Part shown: in pieces, positions 10,599 to 21,704 of the stretch
Layout of the letters: the number at the start of each line of letters is the position of its first letter
Numbering within the stretch: position 1 is the first letter of the stretch
Assembly (NCBI GenBank): GCA_037833965.1
Contig: AP031355.1
Coordinates: 17,199,501 to 17,263,500, forward strand
DNA length: 64,000 nt
From: Marchantia polymorpha subsp. ruderalis
Lineage: Eukaryota > Streptophyta > Marchantiopsida > Marchantiales > Marchantiaceae
Direction of reading: 5' to 3'
Made by a program: the position numbers and the translations under genes
Notes under the pieces: generated by a model
Databases searched by the model: none
What the model was told of the DNA's origin: nothing
What the model saw: the letters and a program-made list of their open reading frames with translations, nothing else

Positions 10599-11345
10599 GG
10601 TCGGCTCTTGGTCGTGAAGAACGTCTCACTTGATGGCCGCGCCGGCTGTACGCTGGAACGGTCTTCGCTCTCACGCGCGGCTTCACGCTCCGCCGTCGTC
10701 GATTAAACTCTCACGCTCGAATTGGCGGATTTGAACTCCGCGAGCGTATTACCCTGCGGACATGGGGGCGTAGCGCCGAAGGCGAGTTTTCCGCCTTGCG
10801 CGGTACACTTGTTCGTACCGCCCCTCGGCCAATCCCCCTCTGCCTTGACGCGTGTGTCCGCATGTCGGACAAAAGTTCAACTCCTGCCTGTGCGCAGGCA
10901 GGAGCCTCGGCGGATTCTCCGCCGGTGCGGAACTTCATCCTCCTGTGCACAGGCGTTCGCCTGTGCGCAGGCGAATTCCGTGCTCTACGTCGCGCTGGCG
11001 CGGAAGGCGTTGACCGTGGTCAGCCGTCTCCGTCCAGTCTGTCCGTTCCTTGTCTCTTCGTCGGCGCTTCCGCCGCCGCAACTCCGTCCGTCCAAGAGCG
11101 CATCCACCCTTCCCGTCCGCATGGTCCGTACCGATTTGATTACTCTGGCGGCTCTTCCGACGTACGCGGCGCCGCGCTGGCGCGGAAGGCGCCGTACACT
11201 TTCTACCTCACAAGGCGCATTTCTAGGGCCCAAGGCGGATTTTCCGCCGACGCCGAAGCGCCTGTGCACAGGCGAGCGCCTGTGCATAGGCACACTTCGC
11301 GCCTTCCCTAACCCTAATTCGCCTGTGCACAGGCGAACGCCTTCG
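9095..11345. repeat. Dispersed CGCCTGTGCACAGGCG palindromes
   Basis: About ten perfect or near-perfect copies of the palindrome built on CCTGTGCACAGG lie in this stretch. They occur inside ORF1 (near 9100, 9130, 9145 and 9165, read as PVHR) and in the non-coding U3 (near 10888, 10942, 10960, 11260, 11277, 11323). Variants include GTGCGCAG and GTGCATAG centres. They are mixed with GCCGAAGGC/GCCTTCGGC motifs, which can form four-base stems with a three-base loop. Confidence 0.75.
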
Positions 11346-11842
11346 TCCGCGCATAGGACAAAACTTGATTCCCCCTTCCGCGTAGGCGGAATTCGCGCCG
11401 GTGGCGAACTCCTTCCGCCGTAGGCGACCGCCTCCATTTCTTCCAATAGCGATAACTCCCTAAGTCCTCATCCGTTCCAAGCGTTCTTGGGCTCGTTGGA
11501 ATCAGTGCGTCGAGCTCTTTCCAACGGGACCCTAACTTGGTCAAGGCGCCCGAGGGTTGACCTAATTACGGGGGGTTTCCCTACAGCCGCGGACGCAACC
11601 TCCGAAGGCGGGTTTTGCGCCTTGCGCCGTAGAGATCCTAACTGCAGAGCTCGCAGGGAGGGTGGTGCCTGTCCTTACTGCTGTACCCCAAATCCCAGAT
11701 TCTACAAGATCCCTCGAGAATCCCCGCGATCTTCCGGATTCACTCGGTTTTGATGTACCGAAGGCTATTTACAATGCTGCCAGTGTACAGTTTTCCAAAA
11801 ATGTTTTAATTTCCTCAAAATTGCCAAAAGTGGGGTACCACA

Positions 11843-12025
11843 TCATCTGTCGTAGAACGCTATTGAAACCAACATCTTTGAAAATTAACTCCCAAACGCT
11901 AGCGGATATATGACAGCCACAAATACCTTGTACCTTCAAACCTGGTATAGCTGCCTATTGCCTCCGGCACTTGCATTCGTACTTGGTTTCGCCACCTGTG
12001 TTTGTTGAGAACGGTTGACGCATGG
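11843..12025 (-). pseudogene. LRR protein relic, upstream part
   Basis: Directly outside the TSD of the 5.3-kb LTR the minus strand reads VWELIFKDVGFNSVLRQ, which joins through the duplicated TCATC to the LRR relic at 6036-6539. The phrase fits an LRR helix-turn segment. Earlier codons are interrupted by stops. No start codon or promoter could be assigned. Confidence 0.4.
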
Positions 12026-14092
12026 GGAAGAAAATCTTAACTGTTGCTTGCATTAATATGGGGACATAATCGGGATGACAAAAGTGAATCAACAATACGA
12101 ACTTGGCTTTTCCTACCATTAATCTAATTTATGGAGAGAAGTGTAAATCCCTTTAAATCCTATCATCCACCAATCTACTCATTTCAAGACCTTTATGACC
12201 AAATCTCTTTATAGTGGATCTATATGTCATCAATATTCATTCCAGGTGCACGGTCTGTACTACATAAAGCACACATATCTACTTGTGCTACATAAAGAAC
12301 ACTTATCTATTTGTGATGTATTTTGAGTATCTGATTTTATACATAGCTAAACTGCTAGCATTGATATCTCCAATTGGGCAGGAAGGTTGATGTGGTTATG
12401 GATGTTTCTTCAGGTCCATTCAATACTCTCAGAGTTGCAGTTAATGAGACAATGATTTATGAGGTATATTGAGGTAAATTAGATTGTTTGTCAATATTTT
12501 ATTGAAGAAAATTCTCTTTGAACCTTGAAGAGGGACCAATGACACTTTTCTATGATTAGAATGACTTTCAGGTTGCTATGTAGATTGATACTTTGGAGTT
12601 TAGAAAGGAGATTACATTGAAGATTTGTAAATTTGGGGCCGAAAAGTAGTGCCTCAGATTTTTCCTCATGTGCATATGAGAAGTAATTCAGTTCTTCGTT
12701 CCTCGTGTTCTAGAATGTAGTATTCAGGAAGGCCAACCTCCACTGAGTTTCTTGTGATTTTAGATTTTCCTCGTGTTCTAGAATGTAGTATTCAGGAAGG
12801 CCAACCTCCACTGAGTTTCTTGTGATTTTAGACTTTCCTTACAGTACATACATAAAAGTTAGGCCAAGAGATTGTGACGTGTACTTGATGTTTGACTTGT
12901 TTATTCTAGGTATGAGGTTGCATATCCAGGAGACACCTTGGTGTGAGCAAGATGTTACCCTACCAAGAGTTGAATGAAGTGAAAGTAGAAATAGCAATGA
13001 CATTTTTCAACTAGATTGGTATTTCTAGCGAACAAATTAAATATATCGAATGTAAATTACAATATATCATCTTTCAAGTGTAATCTTTCTCCATGAGCAC
13101 CTTTCTAGTGAATCCGCTACATGACGAGGTAATTACCTCAAGTAGAGCATTATTGGTCATGCTACTTTTACACAAGTTCATGACAATATATAAAAGTATT
13201 ATAACATGGAATAGCTCTTTCTTATCTCAAGGAGCACACTCCTAGTAAAATCTCCTCCATGACGAGGTTATAAATACCAAGTAGAATGTAATTGATGCTA
13301 ACCTCTAAAACAAGACCTTGACATCTCACGTGGAGAAATTAGTGCAAGTCAATAGACATTCTTTACGCCTATAGACATTGTAGACTCAAACAAAAAAAGA
13401 TTATCCAAACATCAAGTAACAAGAGACTAAATCACATTTCCATGCAAACTCTTCTTGCACCATAAGCTGAAATTATAAAAACTAAGATAATTTAGCCAAA
13501 AGTTATCATAGTGTGTATTCCATACACATGATTCTATAGAAGACTTTGCACATCATAGAGCTGCTTCAAAGCTAGATCATCTTGCATCATAAACTGAAAT
13601 AAAACAAAATAAGATAATTTAACCAAATGTAACCGTGTGTTTTCCATACACATGATTCTATATAGTACTTTGAACATCATAGAGCTAGAGCAGAGCTAAC
13701 AAAAAAGTGTGTCTTCAGTTCTAGATTGCACTCAAACTCAATAACATAATCAATGTTGAGAATCATAGCAACTTAAGCTCTTTTGTTTATTTCTACAGGA
13801 CAGGTCCATGTTCTTAACATGTGACTTCATACGATATGTAATTTCAAAATATTCTTTTGGTATATATGAGTCTCATTAATGCATAAGAAAGTAGAAGCTA
13901 CAAACCGCAACTCAAAACGCACAAACTACATCAACTCGAATAAACCGTACATTTTACTTGGTTTGAGCAAGGTTTAGTAACATCCTAAGAAACTCAACAA
14001 TCACCATCTACAGCTACTCCAAAAGTAACTTTAGTTGGACTTAGGATGATATAATCACGGAGTTTCGAATACCTCTCCTCCATTATGTGTAC
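12026..14092. other. Intergenic, A+T-rich, with two small tandem duplications
   Basis: I see no gene. A 68-bp unit is duplicated head to tail at 12701-12768 and 12769-12836, almost unchanged. A second direct duplication of about 125 bp (about 13460-13585 and 13588-13690) shares CATACACATGATTCTATA and is more diverged. A weaker repeat containing CATGACGAGGT is at about 13085-13140 and 13230-13290. Confidence 0.6.
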
Positions 14093-14782
14093 CTACCACC
14101 TTAATTGTCCTTGATTAGGAAGTCGATTTAGCTCAAACATATATACCAGCGCTCCCTTCTTTCGCTCACTGTAAAATCTACTCACTTTGTACATACCGTC
14201 ATAGCTGTAGAAAAATTTGGATCGATGGAAGGAATCCTTGTGCTTCCGAATGACTCGGACTGATCGTCCCAGGTCAGCAGAATTCTTCAAAGCAAGATTT
14301 CCTCCCACTAGCTTTTGATCTTTTGTAACTTCGGTGCTGCGAACACTGTCAACGCGCCTACCGACCCCTCCCTCACCGCAGTAATGGATGGTGTCTCCCT
14401 CGTCGATATCATCTTTTTCTCCAGAGAGCACAACACTAACCGCTATAGATACAAACTCTCCATCAATCATTGCTGGACTTCGAATAGCGGGCAAATAATC
14501 GATTCCGGATTCAAGCCGATGGTGAGCTGCAACCAAATATAACTCCACTCGCGAGTTGAAGCATTGGCCGTTTTTGAGTCCGGGAATATCTCCATCGATA
14601 CTCTTCACCCCATTACACAATAACGGTTGAAACAGAATGCAGAAATCCTTTAAAGCAACTGATTCAATTTTCTTCTTCTGTCTGTACTTCTCTCGAAATG
14701 TGTCAAATTGATCCAAAAGTTTCTGAACATTCGCATTCTCGGACCGAAAATTATAAGATGGCCCTCGCCGCCTGGACTGCAT
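14093..14782 (-). CDS. SRA (YDG) domain protein, SUVH-like but without SET
   Basis: From the first in-frame ATG (14782) the frame gives 229 residues; the frame is open back to a stop at 14972-14974, so an upstream exon is possible. SRA hallmarks occur in order: IPGLKNGQCFNSRVEL (entry strand), GIDYLP, SIAVSVVLSG, the GDTIHYCGEGG segment (usually YTGQGG), DQKLVGGNLALKNS, VRVIR, the FFYSYDGMYKV (YDG) motif, and a closing segment like the usual LVRIPGQP. SRA domains bind methylated or hemimethylated cytosine; in plants they occur in SUVH H3K9 methyltransferases and VIM proteins. The frame stops right after the SRA domain and no pre-SET or SET follows, so this is either a truncated SUVH copy or an SRA-only protein. 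Tyr-Cys for Tyr-Thr and Glu for Gln in the TGQGG motif are departures from the consensus as I know it. Confidence 0.7.
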   Translation of the reverse strand: MQSRRRGPSYNFRSENANVQKLLDQFDTFREKYRQKKKIESVALKDFCILFQPLLCNGVKSIDGDIPGLKNGQCFNSRVELYLVAAHHRLESGIDYLPAIRSPAMIDGEFVSIAVSVVLSGEKDDIDEGDTIHYCGEGGVGRRVDSVRSTEVTKDQKLVGGNLALKNSADLGRSVRVIRKHKDSFHRSKFFYSYDGMYKVSRFYSERKKGALVYMFELNRLPNQGQLRW

Positions 14783-14974
14783 TCCGTCTCGCGGCTTGTC
14801 TTGTGACTTGCTGGCGAACTGCAGCAATGACTTGCCCTTGGAATGACTTCTGCTAAGCAGAAGTTTCTTCCCGTTCTTCGCAGCTCCCACTCTCGTAATG
14901 ATGAAATCCTTCCTCGAAGTAGCAAAAATGAGAGATTGTGTCAACTGTAACCAGCATGAGGTGCTTAAGTACTA

Positions 14975-16221
14975 TGGAATCATGTCAGTTCCGAGTCAAG
15001 CCCTAAGTGTTCTATGTTGTATTCACATCACGGTTGATGTGGACATTTTCCATATATTTTAATTTATATATACTTTCCATTTGATACTTTTGCTAGCACG
15101 GTTGCGTGCATGAGGTAAGTTTGAAATTGTGTTAAAGTTGATCTATACGAATCAGTGGAATGCATCTGAACTGCAATACAAAAACCAGGGATACTAAATA
15201 CATAACAAACTTCAATCTGTATTCACATGTCAATATCATAGTTCTTATTCTGCATTTGAGCACAATTCTCACCAAATCCATTATTGTAAGTGCAGTACAT
15301 TTCGACAATGGCTTCTGGTTATCGAATATTGTACCATTTATAAATTATAGCTCAGATGAGATATGAAGGAAGCTTTCAGTAACTGACAAACAAACCTCCA
15401 ATAGTGGGAAATCTTCAAAGACATCTCTAGCTCAAATCTCAACTATCGCTTTCAATATTCATTATCATCTCTCATGTCAACATATAATTGATCAGGTCAT
15501 AACTTTCTGTCCATTCCTCTAAGAAGTGTGATCAATTTCTACAATCTTCACCTGCTGTTCACCTTTTTAAAAAATGGACATATGGAAGTCGCAATCGACC
15601 AAGTCACCACCATCTGTTTCGTTTTTCTTCATGGGTGGATAGGATGCCAACCAGTGGAGACTCCACGGTATTGAAATCCTCATCAATCTGATAATGTTCG
15701 TACCAACAGTCACCCAACCATCCGTACACTATGTTCTATCATGATCATATGTAATCAGATTGGATGGATCTTATGTACTTGACCTGCATACAACTAGGAT
15801 TCCAATATTAAAGGTCTACATCATGGTAGTTTCAACCCAACGTTTGTGCCCATCATAAAGATTGGACAAATGTTTTTCAAGAATCTCTCCCAGATGTGCA
15901 GTCTGGGTATGATGTGGATACATATACACTTGGGACTACAATCTGAAATGACATATGATGGTTCTGGACGTGACCTTTCAGAACGAGCTCGGTCAATACC
16001 ACAAAAAAAAGTCTTTTGTTGTTACGAAACAACTCATCTAGGTAGAAGCACTGAATGATATAAACTCTTTATTTTCGTTACTTTAAAAAAAGAGAATGCA
16101 TATCACTTGGATCTGGATATGTATGACACTGCTGACGGGAGTGAATGCATGTCATCTTCATTTCGGAGCCACTGACTTCCTATTTGCAATTTGCCGTAAC
16201 TGGCAGTGGGCTCTAGATCTA
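14975..16221. other. Intergenic, no gene seen
   Basis: Mixed A+T-rich sequence with short frames only and no recognisable protein or RNA. A short palindrome GTGGAGACTCCAC lies near 15655; its GTGGAGAC part recurs in the longer palindrome at 21064-21090. Confidence 0.5.
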
Positions 16222-16678
16222 TCATAACTGGGAATTCAAACTTTGCAGGATCTCTCCCGACCTTTTAGGAAAAGTGGCATCTGCATTGTCATGGTCGAAC
16301 ACATTCTCGCCGATAGCGACTTTGCTCTCTCCTTCTAGTAAAGCTTGGTAGCAAATCTTCAAGATCTTTAAGCACTCCTCGTCGCCATTATTGTGGAAGA
16401 CCAGCGACACGATTTTGTATGCAATCAGTACTCAAATGAAGCATTAACTCCAAGTCCCTATCATCTCGAACAGAAAATCTATTGAATCACTACAGTCAGA
16501 TTACATTATATTAAGTTAATTAGAACTCGAGAATCACCACGCGAACGTTCCACCTACTATTCGATGATACAGATTTTTACTCAGATACAATAATGTATGA
16601 AAGACTTGCTCACCTTTAAAAAGATGGTATCAGCAGCAGTTACATTCTCAAAGTAATTGCCACCTACGTGATCCACTC
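16222..16678 (-). pseudogene. Plant O-methyltransferase remnant (COMT-like), two exon pieces
   Basis: The upstream piece, 16678-16614, reads VDHVGGNYFENV then TAADTIFLK. It is bounded by a good acceptor (TATGCTCAG) and a GT donor and matches the SAM-binding region of plant phenylpropanoid-type O-methyltransferases (usual form: VEHVGGDMFE..DAIFMK). The downstream piece, about 16410-16222, reads FHNNGDEECLKILKICYQALLEG, the next conserved block (usual form: LHDWSDEHCLKFLKNCY), then diverges and stops. The catalytic His block is altered to FHNNG, no clear acceptor precedes the second piece, and the N-terminal half and C-terminus are missing. Confidence 0.65.
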
Positions 16679-16682
16679 CTGA

Positions 16683-17701
16683 GCATACAAGCCACAAGTA
16701 GAAATAGTGTTAACCTACTACCTTAAAATGATACAAGGAAAAAAAAATTGGATGAATTTGATGACATTCTAAAAGATTTTTTACTGATGTTTTAATTAAA
16801 CAAAAGTGGTATGTAGTAATTGAAGTGATAATGAAAAGTATTATGAAAAAATTTGGAAGAATTATCAATATGAAAAATCTACAAAAATGACAATATGAAG
16901 ATAAAGGCTTTATTTGGGCCTAAAATTTTCTGCTTTTAATATGAACATTGTACGCAAATATTTCACCCCACTTTATTTCCAGAGTCACAAACTTCTTTAT
17001 CACCATGCAAACTTTGTGCATGCTCATATAAGTCATTCTCTATGGACAAAACAGTTGGTTGAAGTTTAACATCATCATTTGTCAAAACTCATATAGCATC
17101 GCCTCCACCTAAAATGTATTTCAACTTTGAGTCTCATCAAGATAACATCACTAGTTGAAACCAATTTTTCTTGGGAGTCACACCAATCTTTTCCAATCGG
17201 CCATGTGATGTTCAGCTTTGTGGTCTTGGCCGAACCTCTCTACCAATGAATTGCGTACCATACTGAAAAGACTGGGCTGCTCTCCAACAGATAGATTTCT
17301 GGGTATTCCTTCCAATGCTGCACAAAACTTCAAAAAATAATATTTTACGCCCCATGTGAAGAAAAATATTCTCATTGCATCCAACCTACTCAGCTCCAAT
17401 AAACATTTGATTTGGGTTTGACACCAGTTGACGTGAGTACACCAAAATAACTAATGGTTCGTGAATCCGTAAAACCTTGCAACGTATCTTGCAAAGCTGG
17501 GGGCGATTTTGAGCTCTTTTTTATCGGCATCAAAGAAATCAAAGTAGTGCTATTTTCCTTCCCACATGTTATATAACTTCGAGAAAGATGATAAACCTAC
17601 GAACTGTCAACTCTGTTATATCTCATCTGATTCTTCTCTCTACGGCCCCGAGAAGATTCTGAGAAAAAATAAAACTTCAAATTTGGATATATCTGACATA
17701 C
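16683..17701. other. Intergenic with a possible retrotransposon gag fragment
   Basis: Mostly A+T-rich. On the minus strand at about 17399-17178 a short frame reads FCAALEGIPRNLSVGEQ and SLVERFGQDHKAEHH. This loosely resembles a Ty3-type gag (…F..RFG…) but is too short to assign. Nothing else is seen. Confidence 0.3.
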
Positions 17702-17775
17702 GGCCCATTAGCTCAGTTGGTTAGAGCGTCGTGCTAATAACGCGAAGGTCACAGGTTCGAGACCTGTATGGGCCA
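17702..17775 (+). tRNA. tRNA-Ile (AAU)
   Basis: A 74-nt cloverleaf: acceptor GGCCCAT/ATGGGCC with discriminator A, D-arm GCTC/GAGC, anticodon stem TCGTG/CGCGA (one G-U), loop CTAATAA giving anticodon AAT, T-stem ACAGG/CCTGT with loop TTCGAGA. A-box and B-box are canonical. There is no intron. It lies 0.85 kb from a large array of tRNA-like units whose acceptor (GGCCCAG) and D-arm start (TAGCTCA) are similar. Confidence 0.97.
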
Positions 17776-18627
17776 ACCAGTGATTTTGACTGTCCAGGAA
17801 CGTGGCCAAGTTTTGGCCTGAACTAATTCTGCCCCGCGGTTGTTTCCGCCGCTCGACCCATCGCATGCTTTCGGGACTATGGCGTCGGCAGATCCTAGTT
17901 GTAACAGGGACAAATTAACTGAGTTCAGGTCTGAGGTCGATAATCAACATCTATTGTCAGGTGGCTTTGGACTTTCACAAAGTTAGATTAAAACCTGAAT
18001 TACACAATCCCTTCAAAGTTATTGCAAAGTTGAACTTCACGATAATCTGTTTCTGAACATAAAAAAATGGAACAATGACAATGAAAAGTAGAACCTTTTA
18101 AGATAAATCATCAAATCTTCTTTTTAGACTAACATGTGCTACATCAGATATAATTCTTAATAGCATTAAAGCGGAATACTTGCTTAAAAAAATAAATATG
18201 AAAAATTTCATGTTAAATAAAATAAATCACAATACAAAGATCAATAAAAACTAATTTAAAAGTGTAAAATTATGTAATTTTTATGCAAGATCTAATTTGG
18301 AAAAAATCATGGTTATTGCATCATTACGAAAAAAAATTAATTATAAATTGTCGATCATAATAACTTGTGTGACATTAAGATCTAAAAGTTGAACCCACTT
18401 GAAAATAAAACAAAAATTTTGAAAATGAGAAATATCTATAATTATTCTTTTTTTATCGATATAGATCTTTCAAACACAAAGATAAATTTTACTTCCAAAT
18501 TAGAATATGTAATAGAGAACTGATTTCCAACCTGAAGGAAATATGATCCATAAGTAATTCAGTGCAAACATTAATGACTCTACTGTTCAATTGGGGTATT
18601 TTTAGATGTAAGAAACCAAAAAAAAGT
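17776..18627. other. A+T-rich intergenic
   Basis: The first 200 bp are moderately G+C-rich without a recognisable frame; the rest is A+T-rich with oligo-A runs. I see nothing functional. Confidence 0.5.
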
Positions 18628-20918
18628 CAGCCCAGGAAGCATTTGAACCTGCAGCCCAGATCGATAACTTGCTGTCGCATCGAGCTACTGGACCATTCAC
18701 ATGAGGAGACATGATGACTGACTAAAATTAGAAGCATACGTATGTAATGATAAAAATGACGAATTTACACCAAAGTAAGGTATGTGCTCGAAACGAAGGA
18801 CCAGAAGAGACACCGTATTACGGGACTAAATTTACAGTACATTCCTCTCTGTTCTCAGGAGAGACGCGAGGAGAATTGGGGACCACGCACCACTTGAACC
18901 AATAACATAGATCCATATCTTCGAATCTAATGGGCCATTCATATGAAGACACGAGATTAGTGACTTAAAGAATGGAGCATTACTTATGTAGTGTACAGTT
19001 GAAGAATCTGCACCACAGTCCGTTATGTGTTCATAACCAAAAACAAAACTTGTGAGGCTCAGGCAGGCAGGATTTGAACCCGCGTAACAGATCCATAGCT
19101 TAGAAAGCTCACGCATTGAGCTACTGTGCCATTCACATGAAGAGACATGCCGACTGATTACAACTTGTAATTTGCAAGAAGATCAACTGATAAATCCACT
19201 GTATATCCTAGTATGTTCAGATGACAGAACAAAATACTTGCAGCCTAGGCAGGACTTGAACTCGCAGCACATATCCATAGCTTCGAAAGCTCTCGCATTG
19301 AGCTACAGGACCATTCATATGTAGAGGTATGCTGACCGTATAGAAGACAAAGCACATAACGGGACTAATGGAGTACAAACTTTTATAAATCCACTACACA
19401 TTCGAGTATGTTAAGATGACATATGGAAAGACTTGCAAATACCAGGCAGGACTTGAACCCGCAGCAAATATCCACAGTTTGAAACGCTATCGCTTTGAGC
19501 TACTGTGCCCTTCACATGAACAGAAATCCTGACTGACTACGAGAAGAAGCATATTCGTAGACAAATGGTGTGTAAATGTAGATGAATTTTCTGTAGATTC
19601 GATATGATTAGATGACACACCAAAAGACTACAGACCAGGCAGGACTTGAACCCGCAGCACAAATCCATGGACTGGATGGCTCTCGCATTGAGCTACTGGA
19701 CGCTTCATATGAAGGGACGTGCCCACTGATTACAAGAAGAAGCACACTCCTAGACTAATAGAGAGCAAATGTTGATGCATCTACTGTAAAGAGGAGTATG
19801 TAACGACGATACACAAAAAACTTGCAGCCCAGGCAAGACTTGAACCCACAGAACAGATCCAGAGATTGAAAGGCTCCCGCATTGAGCTACTGGGCCATTC
19901 GCATGATAAAACATGATAACTCACAAACAGAACAAACATACTCATGCAATACACCAGTTGATGTGCCTACAGAACACTCGCATATGTTTGGAAGACAGCC
20001 ACCAATACAGTCACCAAAAGAATAGCAGCCCAGGCAGGACTTGAACCCGCAGCAGAGATCCATGGCTTGAAGGGCTCTACAATTCAGCTACTGGGCCTTT
20101 CACATGAAGAGACATGATGACTCACTACAATATCAAGCATACTCGTGTAGTGCAACAGTTGATGAATCTACAGCACACTCGGGTATGTTTGACTCACAGG
20201 CACCAAAAGAATAGCAGCCCAGGCAGGACTTGAACCCGCAGCACAGATCCATATCTTGGAAGGCTCTCGCGTTGAGCTACTGGGCCCTTCGCATGATAAA
20301 ACAAGATGACTCAGTACAATAAGAAGCATACTCATGTAGTGAAACAGTTGAAGAATCTGTTGTAGATTCCAGTTTTTTAAGTTGCCAGAAATTAAAAATA
20401 ATTACAGCCCAAGCAGCACAGATTCATAGATTGGAATGCTTTCTCATTGAGGTACTGGGCCACTCACATGAAGCGACATGTCAAGTCACAACAAGATGAA
20501 GCATACTCCGGGACTCATGTCATGTAGCGGTTCAAGAATCTTCACCTCAGTCCACTGTGTAATCGTTGAAAACCCAAAATTTTTGCGTCCAAAGCAGGAC
20601 TTGAACCCGCAGCATAGATCCATAACTTGTAAGGCTTCGCATCGAGCTACTGGATCATTCGCTTGAAGAGACATGATGACTTTAACAAGAAGCAGACTCG
20701 TGTGCTGTAACAGTTGATGAATCTACACCATTTTCTCTATCATTTATATGAAACCACAAGATTAGTGAAAAAAGGAAGAGAGCAAATCCCGCGACTGATC
20801 ACATAACAGTTCATTAGGTTATTTTTTCATCACACAACTAAAATTGCAGCCAAAATTGGACATGAACGCAAATGAAATATCCATTGCTTGTATGGCTCTC
20901 AGATTGAGCTACTGGGTC
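18628..20918 (-). repeat. tRNA-like array, block 1 (12 copies, minus strand)
   Basis: Copies lie at about 18628-18694, 18880-18935 (degenerate), 19057-19130, 19241-19312, 19441-19509, 19631-19702, 19824-19896, 20025-20097, 20214-20286, 20404-20461 (T-arm lost), 20585-20655 and 20845-20918. The consensus copy is 73 nt: a 7-bp acceptor GGCCCAG/CTGGGCT, an A-box TAGCTCAATGCG, and a T-arm GCGGG-TTCAAGT-CCTGC containing the B-box GGTTCAAGTCC. The spacer is also conserved (CTGTAGATTCATCAACTG.., CTTCATGCGAATG just before the unit), giving a period near 180-230 bp. Most copies are followed within 15 nt by TTTT or longer. Confidence 0.85.
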
Positions 20919-21704
20919 TATCACCTGACGACAAAGTATTTCTGATTACAAAAAGATACCATCATTCGTGACTGATAGAGTGTATAAGTTGGCACCAACT
21001 TCACTTATCCAAGGGCTTGATGCGTACAAGCATTTATTGGTATAAGTTAAACTGATATTATAGCACTGGGTCTCCAGTGGAGACCCAGTGGAGACTCTCC
21101 ACCATGGCCTGATCCTCTATGTGGACTCTCATCTGAAGACAACGAATTCCATGTACTTTCGATTATGGGTGGATTGAACATACGAAGTAATTGCATTAAC
21201 AAACAGTCCTGGTTACTGATATAAAATAAGTGTACTTGTACGCGGAGATGGTATCCAAAATATAGCTAGCTTTGTGTCATAACTCGCTGGTTCATCAGCT
21301 CAGCGCATAAACCTGCGTCACTGCATGGCGAGAGTTTTAATTGTAAGTTCTAGTATGTTGACCAATCATATTTTTTAAAATTATTCCTCACCCTTCCCAG
21401 GCCAATAGTGCGGTGCAAGAACCTTCTTCTTCGAGAGGGTGTGCTGTGAATTCCACCAGGGCAGCCACGTTCTGTGCGTTCTTGGTTAGATTATATGATT
21501 CCTACAAAAGTGATAAACAGTAGTAGTTTAATCTCAAGTCGTAGGATTCCTCCTTTCTCCTCATGTGAATGGCCCTGGGAGCTCGAAGTCAGTCCCGAAA
21601 TATTCGATCTATTCTGGACTATTATTTTGAGAACTAACAAGACTTTGGTGAAGATTCATCAACCGTAACTCTACATGTACGCTTCTTCTTGGAGTCAGTC
21701 ATCA
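20919..21704. other. Spacer between inverted tRNA-like blocks, with a 27-bp palindrome
   Basis: This stretch separates minus-strand block 1 from plus-strand block 2. It contains a perfect palindrome at 21064-21090, 13-bp arms (CACTGGGTCTCCA) around a single G. No coding frame is convincing. Confidence 0.5.

Larger units (their letters stand above)
6540..11842 (-). mobile_element. 5.3-kb solo LTR carrying two ORFs, TSD TCATC
   Basis: On the minus strand the element starts TGTGGTACCCCAC (at 11842) and ends TGGGTTATTACA (at 6540). TCATC stands at 6535-6539 and 11843-11847, a perfect 5-bp TSD. The first and last 12 bases form near-inverted repeats, as in the related LTRs. The order is: G+C-rich U3 with many short palindromes, ORF1 (10598-8298), overlapping ORF2 (8482-7550), a TATA-like box (7505-7513), and a leader-like R-U5 half. 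No primer site, polypurine tract, gag or pol is seen, so the whole 5303 bp behaves as one LTR. It splits an LRR pseudogene. Confidence 0.8.
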
